Below, one piece after another: positions 1-6,839 of a stretch of 13,543 bases of DNA. Numbering within the stretch: position 1 is the first letter of the stretch; every line of letters starts with the position of its first letter. The translations under genes were made by a program, and so were the position numbers. The notes below the pieces were generated by a model, which did no database searches, had not been told where the DNA came from, and saw only the letters and a list, made by a program, of their open reading frames with translations. Source of the DNA: an uncultured Clostridia bacterium (GTDB taxonomy: Bacteria > Bacillota > Clostridia > Oscillospirales > CAG-272). Where the stretch lies: positions 1 through 13,543 of the forward strand of contig CAJGCM010000046.1 in the NCBI GenBank assembly GCA_904501765.1, read 5' to 3'.

Positions 1-384
1 ATACCTTTTATCCTCTGTCTGTTCTACCGATGCGTATATTTCCGCCCCTGTTCTTGACAAGGAAATATATTTCTCTGCAACTCTTACGCTGCTATCTCTG
101 AAATCCTTATCTATCGTATCGTAAAGCTCGGCTGCCGCTCCCCTTCCCGAATCCGATATCATATAATATTTTTCCCCGTCTATCTCGTCAAAAAGAAGGT
201 GACCGTCCTCCGCAAGCTCGCCGAGGCACTGCTCGTAATCGAAGGTCATTACCTCTACGTTTTCAAGAAGAATTTTGCTGAGGGTGGTATAGTCTATCGG
301 ATACTTGATATTGTCGAGCAAAAACAGCAAAAATATTTTTATCTCAACCAAGCTTCCGAGGGAAAAACGCCTGTTCTTTTTCAT
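1..384 (-). CDS. DUF4364 family protein, N-terminal 128 residues (truncated by window edge)
   Basis: The reading frame begins at an ATG read from 384 down to 382 and stays open to position 1, so the C-terminal part lies outside the window. AAGGA (394-398, minus strand) lies nine bases before the ATG and supports this start. The protein begins MKKNRRFSLGSLVEIKIFLL and continues with a pattern of hydrophobic helices: LDNIKYPIDYTTLSKILLEN, then YEQCLGELAEDGHLLFDEID and GEKYYMISDSGRGAAAEL. This layout (short helix, helix-turn-helix, then a beta-wing ending in a YxxS/T strand) is what I recall of DUF4364, a winged-helix-like family restricted to Firmicutes. No biochemical role is known to me; DNA binding is inference from the fold pattern only. 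It lies downstream of the solute-binding protein gene on the same strand but is separated from it by a terminator, so it probably has its own promoter, which I could not place with confidence. Confidence 0.75.
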   Translation of the reverse strand, partial: MKKNRRFSLGSLVEIKIFLLFLLDNIKYPIDYTTLSKILLENVEVMTFDYEQCLGELAEDGHLLFDEIDGEKYYMISDSGRGAAAELYDTIDKDFRDSSVRVAEKYISLSRTGAEIYASVEQTEDKRY

Positions 385-415
385 ATATTCGTTCCTTTTT
401 TGATAGTTGTCAGGT

Positions 416-464
416 AAAAACAGGGCTACCCGCAAACCACACCTGTGAGTCGCACGGGCAGCCC
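416..464 (-). terminator. Rho-independent terminator of the solute-binding protein gene
   Basis: Arms 423-432 and 455-464 are a 10-bp inverted repeat with one imperfect pair (gggctacccg / cgggcagccc). Read on the minus strand the hairpin is followed by TTTTT (416-420). The 22-nt loop contains a smaller CAC/GTG dyad. On the plus strand a run of six T lies about eight bases beyond the hairpin, so weak activity in that direction is possible. It sits just after the stop codon of the 527-2290 gene and before the DUF4364 start. Confidence 0.75.
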
Positions 465-526
465 GGCTTGTATTTTTTCGGTTTTACTCCGACGAAACGG
501 AGCTTGGCTCTGCCAAAAGCCGAAAA

Positions 527-2290
527 TTATTCTCCGAGATATTTCTCGTAATCCTTTTGAGATACTCTTGTGAACACTACGTTTCCAAATCCGTCGAAGC
601 TCACATCATAAAGGTCCTCGCTGACAAATGCGAAGGTCTGATTGAATACAAGAGGAATAACAGCCGCATCGTCAAGAAGAAGCTTTTCCGCAGCGTAAAG
701 CTTCTCGGAGCGAGTTGCCTTATTGTCAGCATCATATGCCGCTTTGATAAGCTTGTCGTATTCCTTATTGGAATATCCGCCGAAGCTACCGTAGGTAACG
801 CCGGACTTAAAGTCCTTGCCGCAACCGCTGAAATCCTTGGCAAAAGCAGAGAGAGCTACGAATGCATCGGTAGAATACATCTGCCAATCTATTCCGATAA
901 CATCAAAATCTCTGTTTCCTCTCGCTGCCTCGTTTACAAGCACCTGAAGCTCGGAGTCGGTTATTTCCATAGGAGAGTTTGTTGAGAAATCATTTACGGT
1001 TTTTGTAACAACGCCGACCTTCTCTACCGTAACCTTGAATCCGGAATCAAGCTTTTCCCAAGCTGCCTTCACAAGGTTCGCTATGGCATCGGCTTCCGCA
1101 TTATCAGCAACAGTGAGAGTAATGGACTTGTCAATGCCTGTAAAATCAACGTTTTTGAGAAGCGCATTAGCCTCTTTCAGCTTTGCGGTTGTAGAGATAA
1201 GTTTTGCCGCATCTCCCTCTCGGAAACTCTTACCCGTGTTAATATCAAGCACGTTTTCAGGCAGGAATCCGGTTGCTGCCTTGCCGAAGGTGATTGCGGA
1301 TATGATAGCCTCACGGTCAACCGCCATAGAAAGCGCCTGTCTTACCTCTTTAATAGCGAAGAGGGGCTTATCTGTGTTGAACACATAAGTGTAGGTGGAA
1401 AGGTCGTCTGCAACAATCGCAGTATCCTTATTGTCTTTCCTGTCCTTGAGAGAAGCATCGCCCATATAGAACACGGTTTTCTCTGCTAAGTCCTTATATG
1501 TGATTTTGAAATCCTTATTCGCAGCGTCGTGGAAGGTAACAAGCTTGTTCGGAGTAACGATAGTTGTGGGATTTTCAACGGTAGGAAGCTGGTGATAGCC
1601 TTCATTCCTTGAAAGAGTGAAGCTATCGGGGTCAACAACGTTAAGTCTGAACGGACCGTTAGTCACCGCAGAGTTCACAGCCTTAGACCAATAGCCCTGC
1701 GTAAAGTCGGTAACTACGTCCTGGCGGATGGGTGAGGTGGCAACAGAAGCAAGGTTCTTAAGAAGCTGTCTGTAATCAGCGCCCTCGCGGTAAGTAATGG
1801 TAAGCTCGTATGTACCGGTTGCTACAGCGCCAAGCTCGAATACGGATACGTCACCCTTCTTAATTTCGTAAGCGTTCTCTATATCGTAAAGAAGAGCTGC
1901 TGCGGGATTCGCATTGTTAGGCTCAAGGATAAGATTTGTCCAAGCAAAGACAAAATCCTCTGCCGTTACTCTTATAGCATCTGACCAATAGGACTCACGA
2001 AGCTCAATTCTTATCGTACGCTCACCTTCGTCAACTCCCCACCAGGAAGCTGCGGCATTTTCTATATTGCCCCAATCGTTAAGCTTGAAGAGGGGCTCGT
2101 AGAGCAGCGAAAGCACCTGCTCCGCATTGTTTTCAACATAATAATCTGAGGGGTCGAAATCGTAAACCGACTCACCGAGATAAACGCTTATCTCCGCACC
2201 GTCATTATCCGGAGCTCCGCAGGACGCAAGAAGCGCTACGCAGCCGAAAAGCATTGAAACGGCAAGGAGTACACTGAGTATTCTTTTCAT
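527..2290 (-). CDS. Solute-binding lipoprotein of a peptide-type ABC transporter (SBP family 5)
   Basis: This is a 587-residue extracytoplasmic binding protein. Residues 1-23 are a lipoprotein signal peptide (MKR, a hydrophobic core, lipobox LASC) and Cys24 is the predicted lipidation site. The mature part has the family 5 (OppA/DppA-like) signature near residues 100-130: an ESYWSD strand followed by VTAEDFVFAWTNL, then long alternating segments including VRQALSMAVDREAII, typical of the second lobe. Length fits the 500-600 residues usual for the family. Start: AGGAGG (2297-2302) six bases before the ATG. It would capture oligopeptides or a similar ligand at the outer face of the membrane, but the ligand cannot be read from sequence. 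No permease or ATPase genes lie next to it, and it has its own promoter and terminator, so it is probably monocistronic and serves a transporter encoded elsewhere or acts as a sensor. Confidence 0.92.
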   Translation of the reverse strand: MKRILSVLLAVSMLFGCVALLASCGAPDNDGAEISVYLGESVYDFDPSDYYVENNAEQVLSLLYEPLFKLNDWGNIENAAASWWGVDEGERTIRIELRESYWSDAIRVTAEDFVFAWTNLILEPNNANPAAALLYDIENAYEIKKGDVSVFELGAVATGTYELTITYREGADYRQLLKNLASVATSPIRQDVVTDFTQGYWSKAVNSAVTNGPFRLNVVDPDSFTLSRNEGYHQLPTVENPTTIVTPNKLVTFHDAANKDFKITYKDLAEKTVFYMGDASLKDRKDNKDTAIVADDLSTYTYVFNTDKPLFAIKEVRQALSMAVDREAIISAITFGKAATGFLPENVLDINTGKSFREGDAAKLISTTAKLKEANALLKNVDFTGIDKSITLTVADNAEADAIANLVKAAWEKLDSGFKVTVEKVGVVTKTVNDFSTNSPMEITDSELQVLVNEAARGNRDFDVIGIDWQMYSTDAFVALSAFAKDFSGCGKDFKSGVTYGSFGGYSNKEYDKLIKAAYDADNKATRSEKLYAAEKLLLDDAAVIPLVFNQTFAFVSEDLYDVSFDGFGNVVFTRVSQKDYEKYLGE

Positions 2291-2328
2291 TTCATTCCTC
2301 CTGGAATATCGTTTTTTTATACTGATTT

Positions 2329-2357
2329 ATTTTATCACAAAATAATATTTTTTTCAA
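2329..2357 (-). promoter_or_regulatory. Sigma-A-type promoter of the solute-binding protein gene
   Basis: On the minus strand, TTGAAA (2352-2357) and TAAAAT (2329-2334) are separated by exactly 17 bases. Each box differs from consensus at one position. The predicted start of transcription is near 2322, giving a leader of about 30 bases before the AGGAGG and ATG. The spacer is very AT-rich. Confidence 0.7.
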
Positions 2358-2390
2358 TCTTTAATTACGCCCCAAAAGATTTTCGTTTAT

Positions 2391-2421
2391 TTGCACAAAA
2401 TAATTAAAAACTTTTGTGCAA
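2391..2421. repeat. Perfect 10-bp dyad between the divergent SBP and gpr genes (possible operator)
   Basis: TTGCACAAAA (2391-2400) and TTTTGTGCAA (2412-2421) are exact inverted repeats with an 11-bp AT-rich spacer, so the half-sites lie 21 bp apart, centre to centre (two helical turns). The centre lies about 50 bp upstream of the SBP -35 box and about 85 bp upstream of the gpr start codon. This placement suits a regulator that binds as a dimer. It is not followed by a clear T-run, which argues against a terminator. The regulator is unknown. Confidence 0.45.
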
Positions 2422-2441
2422 GTTAGCCTGAGCGAATATTT

Positions 2442-2485
2442 TTCCTCTTTGCCGTCAACAATTATGAAAAAACATCAAAGAGGAG
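2442..2485 (+). promoter_or_regulatory. Hairpin that can sequester the gpr Shine-Dalgarno
   Basis: Bases 2442-2451 (TTCCTCTTTG) pair with 2476-2485 (CAAAGAGGAG) over ten positions, nine Watson-Crick and one G-T, enclosing a 24-nt loop. The right arm is the whole ribosome binding site of gpr, five bases before the ATG at 2491. If transcription starts upstream of 2442, the left arm would act as an anti-Shine-Dalgarno and reduce translation until the hairpin opens. Regulation is inference; the pairing is seen directly. Confidence 0.45.
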
Positions 2486-2490
2486 TGTTT

Positions 2491-3384
2491 ATGTCAGATA
2501 AAAGTTCACACGCCCCCACACCTGTTGGCACTTTCACCTCCGACCTTGCCTGTGAAAGACGGAGGGTAGATCTTAACACCCCCGGTGTGGAATTCAAAAG
2601 AGAGGAATCCTCGGGATACGTTTGGGAGAGGATAAACATAACCACAAAAGAGGGAGAGGAGAGTATCGGCAGACCTATTGGTACCTACGACACCCTTACC
2701 CTTCCCCGTATGGATAAGCTGATTGACGAGGATATTTACGACGCCGCAGAGGAGGTTGCGAGGGAGCTGTGCGAGATTTGCGACAAAAACCTGATACTCC
2801 CCGCCAGAATACTCGTAGTAGGTCTTGGGAATCCGAATCTTACCTCCGACTCCATCGGCCCGAAGAGCGCCAATCTTATAAATGCCACTATGCACATAAG
2901 AAATTTCAACAAGGATTTATTTGAAGGGCTTGAATGCTCGGAAATCGCCGTCTGCTCCCCGGGGGTCAGCGCAAACAGCGGTATGGAGGCCTCAGACATC
3001 GTGATGGGGCTTTGCGAAAAAATACACCCCGACGTCGTTTTTGCAATAGACGCTCTTGCCGCAAGAGAAGCTTCCCGTTTAGGAAAAACCATACAGTTTT
3101 CAGACACCGGCATTTTCCCCGGCAGCGGAATTGGAAACACGAGAGCTCCCTTGAACAAGGCTACCCTCGGCGCCCCTGTTATATCTCTTGGCGTACCTAC
3201 GGTTATCAGCGCCGAGGTTTTCCTTATCGGTGACGAGGAGGACGAGCGGCGTAGGCAACGAATAAAATACCTTAACAGAAATACCGAGGGAATGTTCGTT
3301 TCCCCAAAAGAAATTGACGGAATAGTCGATGCCTCCGCAAAAATTATTGCCCGAGGAATAAACCAAGCTTTCGGAATTGCATAG
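2491..3384 (+). CDS. gpr: Spore germination protease GPR
   Basis: A 297-residue endopeptidase that, by family, degrades the small acid-soluble proteins protecting spore DNA during germination; made in the forespore as a zymogen. Start: AGGAG at 2481-2485, five bases before ATG 2491. An upstream in-frame GTG (2416) has no ribosome binding site. The family's two active-site aspartates are visible: Asp120 in GLGNPNLTSDSIGPK and Asp177 in VVFAIDALAAREASRLGKT (peptidase family A25, where they correspond to Asp127 and Asp193 of the Bacillus megaterium enzyme). The conserved GIGNTRAPLNKATLGAPVIS and GMFVSPKEID blocks follow. The TSDLA segment at residues 16-20 matches the place where the zymogen removes its own propeptide. 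It is shorter than the Bacillus enzymes (about 370 residues). It is divergent from the SBP gene and ends before a bidirectional terminator, so it is monocistronic. Forespore expression (sigma-G) is expected, but I found no convincing sigma-G promoter. Confidence 0.93.
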   Translation: MSDKSSHAPTPVGTFTSDLACERRRVDLNTPGVEFKREESSGYVWERINITTKEGEESIGRPIGTYDTLTLPRMDKLIDEDIYDAAEEVARELCEICDKNLILPARILVVGLGNPNLTSDSIGPKSANLINATMHIRNFNKDLFEGLECSEIAVCSPGVSANSGMEASDIVMGLCEKIHPDVVFAIDALAAREASRLGKTIQFSDTGIFPGSGIGNTRAPLNKATLGAPVISLGVPTVISAEVFLIGDEEDERRRQRIKYLNRNTEGMFVSPKEIDGIVDASAKIIARGINQAFGIA

Positions 3385-3437
3385 TAGCTATGTCGTGCAA
3401 AAATCCGCATGACACCGGTAAAACACTACAACAAAAA

Positions 3438-3488
3438 CCTCCTGCAAAGAACTTATACATTCACAGGAGGCTTTCTTTTTTTATTTTT
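3438..3488. terminator. Bidirectional terminator between gpr and the nitroreductase operon
   Basis: CCTCCTG (3438-3444) and CAGGAGG (3464-3470) form a perfect 7-bp stem with a 19-nt loop. On the plus strand it is followed by a T-rich run (3471-3488). On the minus strand it is followed by TTTTTG (from 3437 down). It can end both the gpr transcript and the four-gene operon that converges on it from the right. Confidence 0.8.
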
Positions 3489-3496
3489 GTTAAGTT

Positions 3497-4069
3497 TTAT
3501 ACTGTGCCAACCAAAAGCTCGTCGGCGGTGTATTTAGGTACTACGTTTTCGCCCTCTTCATTTATATAATACCTTATGCTTCCGCTCTCGTCAACGTTTG
3601 TGATACGGCACGTTTCCGCTGCGTATCCGAGAGCTATTACGAGCAGAGGCTCAAGGTCCTCCCTTCCCACAAGCGCTGATACCGATTCCGCCGAAAAGCT
3701 TCTTATCATACAGCTTCCGACAGATGCCTCGGCGGCGGTGAGGGTTATTGCCTCGGCGGCAATTCCTGCGTCTATCATAAGGTTGGCGTCAGACCTTCCG
3801 CGAGGCCCCAAAACGATTATATATGCGGTGGGACGCTGCGCCGCAGTAGGCTTTTGCCCCTCTGGCAGATAACCGCCAAGCTTAATCATAGGAAAAACCT
3901 GCTCTGCGCTCTTCTCTGTTACTATAAAATACCTGAGCCTCTGAAGATTTGCGGCAGAAGCAACGCGCGCCGCAGAGGCTACAAAGGATTTGAGCATAAG
4001 CTGCGATGGCGCCTTATCCTGCCTGAATTTTCTCACCGTTCTGTTCTTACAGATTAAGTCGTATACCAT
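3497..4069 (-). CDS. Nitroreductase-family flavoprotein
   Basis: A 190-residue protein of the FMN-dependent nitroreductase superfamily, which uses NAD(P)H to reduce nitro compounds, quinones, enones or flavins. The N-terminal basic motif NRTVRKF (residues 9-15), which binds FMN phosphate, is present. The second motif SAANLQRLRYFIV (about 38-50) keeps the Asn-x-Gln pair but has Arg-Leu where many relatives have Pro-Trp. A third block, DAGIAAEAITLTAAEASVGS (about 102-121), is typical of the family's dimer-core helix. Length is normal for the small members. The start at 4069 follows GAGG (4076-4079) with six bases between. Only 12 bases separate it from the obgE stop, so it is co-transcribed as the last gene of the DUF512-der-obgE operon. 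The physiological substrate cannot be inferred. Confidence 0.88.
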   Translation of the reverse strand: MVYDLICKNRTVRKFRQDKAPSQLMLKSFVASAARVASAANLQRLRYFIVTEKSAEQVFPMIKLGGYLPEGQKPTAAQRPTAYIIVLGPRGRSDANLMIDAGIAAEAITLTAAEASVGSCMIRSFSAESVSALVGREDLEPLLVIALGYAAETCRITNVDESGSIRYYINEEGENVVPKYTADELLVGTV

Positions 4070-4081
4070 GCTTTACCTCGC

Positions 4082-5362
4082 TCAATAAACAAAATCAAAC
4101 TCGAAGTCGTACATGCTTACCGTGTCGCCCTCTTCAATTCCTGCTTCACGGAGCTTATCTATAACTCCGTTTTTAACGAGAACACGCTGGAAGAAATTGA
4201 GAGATTCGTAATCGGAGAAATTGATTTTACCCATAAAGTTGAAGAGCCACTGTCCCTCAACCACGAACCTTTGCCCCTCGCGTCTTACCGTGGTTTCGGT
4301 TATGGCGGATTTATCAATCACCTCGTCCTCTTCGGTAACCTCCGGCTCGTATACGGTTATGGGGGGAAGCTCACGAAGCTTCTCAGCGGTTACCTTAACC
4401 AGCTCCTCAAGCCCCTCGCCCGTTACGGCGGAAACGTTTATTACGGGAATATCTTTTTCTTTACAATAGGAATAAAAGGCTTCCACTGCCTCCTCCTCAA
4501 AGAGGGTCGAATCAATCTTATTAGCTACAACTATCTGAGGACGGGTTGCAAGTTCCGAGGAGTATTTTGAAAGCTCCTCGTTAATTTTAATCATATCGTC
4601 AAGAGGCTCTCTTCCGTCTGCCATAGAAACATCTACAACGTGAAGAAGGAGGCGGCATCTGTCAACGTGACGCAAAAATGCGTGTCCAAGTCCCTGCCCC
4701 TCCGACGCTCCCTCGATAAGGCCCGGGATATCTGCGGCAAGGAAGCCCTTTCCTTCCTTTACGGAAACTACACCGAGATTCGGCGAAAGTGTAGTGAAAT
4801 GGTAATTCGCTATTTTCGGCTTTGCTGCGGAGATTCTCGAAAGAATAGAGGATTTACCTACGTTGGGGAAGCCAACAAGTCCTACCTCCGCAAGCATTTT
4901 CAATTCAAGGAGGACCTCTTTTTCCTCGCCTGCAGTTCCGGATTTGGCAAATCTGGGTATCTGACGGGTAGGAGTTGCAAAATGACGGTTTCCCCAACCG
5001 CCTCTGCCTCCTTTACATACGACGAATTCCTCAGCGGACGCCATATCGAAGATTATCTTACCGCTTTCCGGATCTTTGATAAGCGTACCCTGAGGTACGG
5101 GAATGATAACGTCGGCTCCGTTTTTACCGTGCTTTTTATCCGCCATACCGTTACCGCCGTCCTCGGCTACGAATTTTCTTTTGTATCTGAAGGCCAAAAG
5201 AGTGTTTGCGCCCGTATCCACACGGAAAATTATATTTCCGCCGCGACCGCCGTCACCTCCGTCCGGGCCACCTGCGGAAACGAACTTTTCCCTGTGAAAG
5301 GAAACGGCTCCGTTTCCTCCGTTACCCGCCTTCAAGTAGATTTTTATATTGTCGATAAACAT
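4082..5362 (-). CDS. obgE: Ribosome-associated GTPase Obg
   Basis: A 426-residue GTPase needed for late 50S subunit assembly and, in sporulating Firmicutes, linked to the stress and sporulation phosphorelay. Three domains are visible. Residues 1-158 are the glycine-rich Obg fold (KAGNGGNGAVSFHREKF, GGPDGGDGGRGGN, CKGGRGGWGNRHFATP). The G domain has G1 GFPNVGKS (164-171), switch I TTLSPNLG (190-197), G3 DIPGLIEGA (211-219), G4 NKID (281-284) and a VSA G5 motif. The C-terminal OCT domain covers roughly 350-426 (FVVEGQWLFNFMGKINFSDY). Every nucleotide-binding motif is intact and the length is standard. The start follows AAGG/AGGGA purine runs about 6-17 bases upstream. In many Firmicutes obg sits beside rplU-rpmA; here it lies 105 bases after der and 12 bases before a nitroreductase. 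Confidence 0.97.
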   Translation of the reverse strand: MFIDNIKIYLKAGNGGNGAVSFHREKFVSAGGPDGGDGGRGGNIIFRVDTGANTLLAFRYKRKFVAEDGGNGMADKKHGKNGADVIIPVPQGTLIKDPESGKIIFDMASAEEFVVCKGGRGGWGNRHFATPTRQIPRFAKSGTAGEEKEVLLELKMLAEVGLVGFPNVGKSSILSRISAAKPKIANYHFTTLSPNLGVVSVKEGKGFLAADIPGLIEGASEGQGLGHAFLRHVDRCRLLLHVVDVSMADGREPLDDMIKINEELSKYSSELATRPQIVVANKIDSTLFEEEAVEAFYSYCKEKDIPVINVSAVTGEGLEELVKVTAEKLRELPPITVYEPEVTEEDEVIDKSAITETTVRREGQRFVVEGQWLFNFMGKINFSDYESLNFFQRVLVKNGVIDKLREAGIEEGDTVSMYDFEFDFVY

Positions 5363-5409
5363 AAACGTCCCTTTTTCCTTTCTTTATAAAACGCCAAAGA
5401 GCTCTTTAG

Positions 5410-5442
5410 CCCCAAAAGCGACGCTCCTCATTCGCCTCGGGG
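5410..5442 (-). other. Hairpin in the der-obgE intercistronic gap
   Basis: On the minus strand CCCC-GAG-GCGA (5442-5432) can pair with TCGC-TTTT-GGGG (5421-5410): eleven pairs including two G-T, one bulged T, and a 10-nt loop reading ATGAGGAGCG. A second short palindrome, AAAGAGCTCTTT (5396-5407), lies right after it. No strong T-run follows directly, so it is not a convincing terminator. It could be an attenuator, a processing site or a stabiliser that sets the ratio of Der to Obg. The 105-base gap holds no gene. Confidence 0.35.
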
Positions 5443-5467
5443 ACTTCTAACATTTAAGAGCAAGTCC

Positions 5468-6811
5468 TTATTTTACTCCGCCCTCGGGATTGTCGCCCTT
5501 CTGACGTACTATAATTTTGATTGGCGTTCCGTCAAATCCAAAGGTATTCCTTAGGCAATTTTCTATATATCTGCGGTAGGAGAAGTGGAAAAGCTCCTCG
5601 GAATTACAGAAAATTACAAAGGTCGGAGGTCTTGTGGATATTTGAGTCATATAGTATATTTTCAACCTCTTACCTTTATCGGAGGGAGGCTGAACTCTGG
5701 TTGTTGCTTCATTGAGAACGTCATTAAGCATACCTGTGCTGATACGTTTACAGGTTTCTTCATAAACATCGTTTACCATAGAATAGATATTCATTACACG
5801 CTGACCGCTGAGGGCGGATACGAATATTATGGGCGCATATGGCATATACGAAAGCGCCGTCCTGATTTTTTCGGTAAACGCCTTCACCGTGCCGTTGTCC
5901 TTTTCCACTGCGTCCCATTTGTTCACTACTATTATGGTAGGCTTTCCTGCCTCGTGAGCTATGCCTGCAATTTTTTCGTCCTGGTCTGTGATTCCCTCGA
6001 CGCCGTCTATCATAAGAAGGCATACGTCAGCTCTCTCAACCGCCATATTTGCTCGGACAACGCTGAATTTCTCTATTCTGTCCTCTACCTTTGACTGGCG
6101 GCGGATACCCGCAGTGTCGATAAAGTTATACACGCCAAAGCTATTTTCAACCCTTGTGTCAACAGCATCTCTCGTAGTTCCAGCAATATCGGAAACTATC
6201 ATTCTCTCCTCGCCGCACATACGGTTGATAATCGAGGATTTTCCCGCATTTGGTTTTCCTATTACGGCAACGTTTATAATACCGTCGTCCTCTGCCTCCT
6301 CCTCGTCAAAAACGCACTCCTCAACTATTGCGTCAAGAAGGTCTCCCGAGCCTGTTCCGTGAAGAGAGGACATAGGAATGGGGTCACGGTCAAAGCCAAG
6401 CTCAAAGAACTCGTAATATTCGTAGGGAAGCTCTCCTACCTTGTCCACCTTGTTAACACAGAGAATTACGGGTTTGCCCGACTTTTTGAGCATTACCGCA
6501 ATGTCCTTATCGTCAGCCACAAGACCAGCCTTTACGTCGCACATAAACACGATTACATCTGCTGTGGCTACGGCTATTTCTGCCTGGTTTCTCATATGCT
6601 TGAGTATGGTATCGTCAGCCTTAGGCTCAATTCCGCCCGTATCTATCAAAACAAATTTCTTGCTTCCCCACTCCGCATCAGCATAGATACGATCTCGGGT
6701 AACACCCGGGGTATCCTCTACTATAGAGCGGCGCTGACCTATTATCTTGTTAAACAGCGTACTTTTTCCTACGTTGGGTCTGCCAACCACTGCTACTATC
6801 GGTTTTGCCAT
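5468..6811 (-). CDS. der: Tandem-domain ribosome-assembly GTPase Der (EngA)
   Basis: A 447-residue GTPase acting in 50S ribosomal subunit maturation. The duplication that defines Der is clear. G domain 1 has GRPNVGKS (10-17), DTGG (57-60) and NKVD (120-123). An acidic linker (FDEEEAEDD, about 168-176) leads to G domain 2 with GKPNAGKS (185-192), DTAG (232-235) and NKWD (297-300). The C-terminal KH-like domain (about 355-440, with TRPPTFVIFCN) follows. Length matches the family. The start follows AAAGGAG with eight bases between, 28 bases after the DUF512 stop. The DUF512-der pair is a common clostridial neighbourhood; the usual next genes plsY and gpsA are replaced here by obgE. Confidence 0.97.
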   Translation of the reverse strand: MAKPIVAVVGRPNVGKSTLFNKIIGQRRSIVEDTPGVTRDRIYADAEWGSKKFVLIDTGGIEPKADDTILKHMRNQAEIAVATADVIVFMCDVKAGLVADDKDIAVMLKKSGKPVILCVNKVDKVGELPYEYYEFFELGFDRDPIPMSSLHGTGSGDLLDAIVEECVFDEEEAEDDGIINVAVIGKPNAGKSSIINRMCGEERMIVSDIAGTTRDAVDTRVENSFGVYNFIDTAGIRRQSKVEDRIEKFSVVRANMAVERADVCLLMIDGVEGITDQDEKIAGIAHEAGKPTIIVVNKWDAVEKDNGTVKAFTEKIRTALSYMPYAPIIFVSALSGQRVMNIYSMVNDVYEETCKRISTGMLNDVLNEATTRVQPPSDKGKRLKIYYMTQISTRPPTFVIFCNSEELFHFSYRRYIENCLRNTFGFDGTPIKIIVRQKGDNPEGGVK

Positions 6812-6839
6812 AATTATACTCCTTTCAAAAAAGCCGGAC

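Noticed and set aside
557..985. Open frame of 142 codons on the plus strand
   Set aside because: Antisense to the solute-binding protein gene, with no family resemblance and no convincing initiation signal.
2434..2464. Sigma-G promoter for gpr (GAATA, 17 bases, CAACAATTA)
   Set aside because: The -35-like box fits but the -10-like box departs from the CATnnTA pattern at several positions. It would also place the transcript start after the anti-Shine-Dalgarno arm. Too weak to annotate.
2736..3410. Open frame of 224 codons on the minus strand
   Set aside because: Antisense to gpr, whose catalytic aspartates and conserved blocks are intact; the minus-strand product looks random.
4640..5389. 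Open frame of about 250 codons on the plus strand
   Set aside because: It lies antisense to obgE, whose Obg fold and G motifs are complete on the other strand. The plus-strand translation has no recognisable motif and no ribosome binding site.
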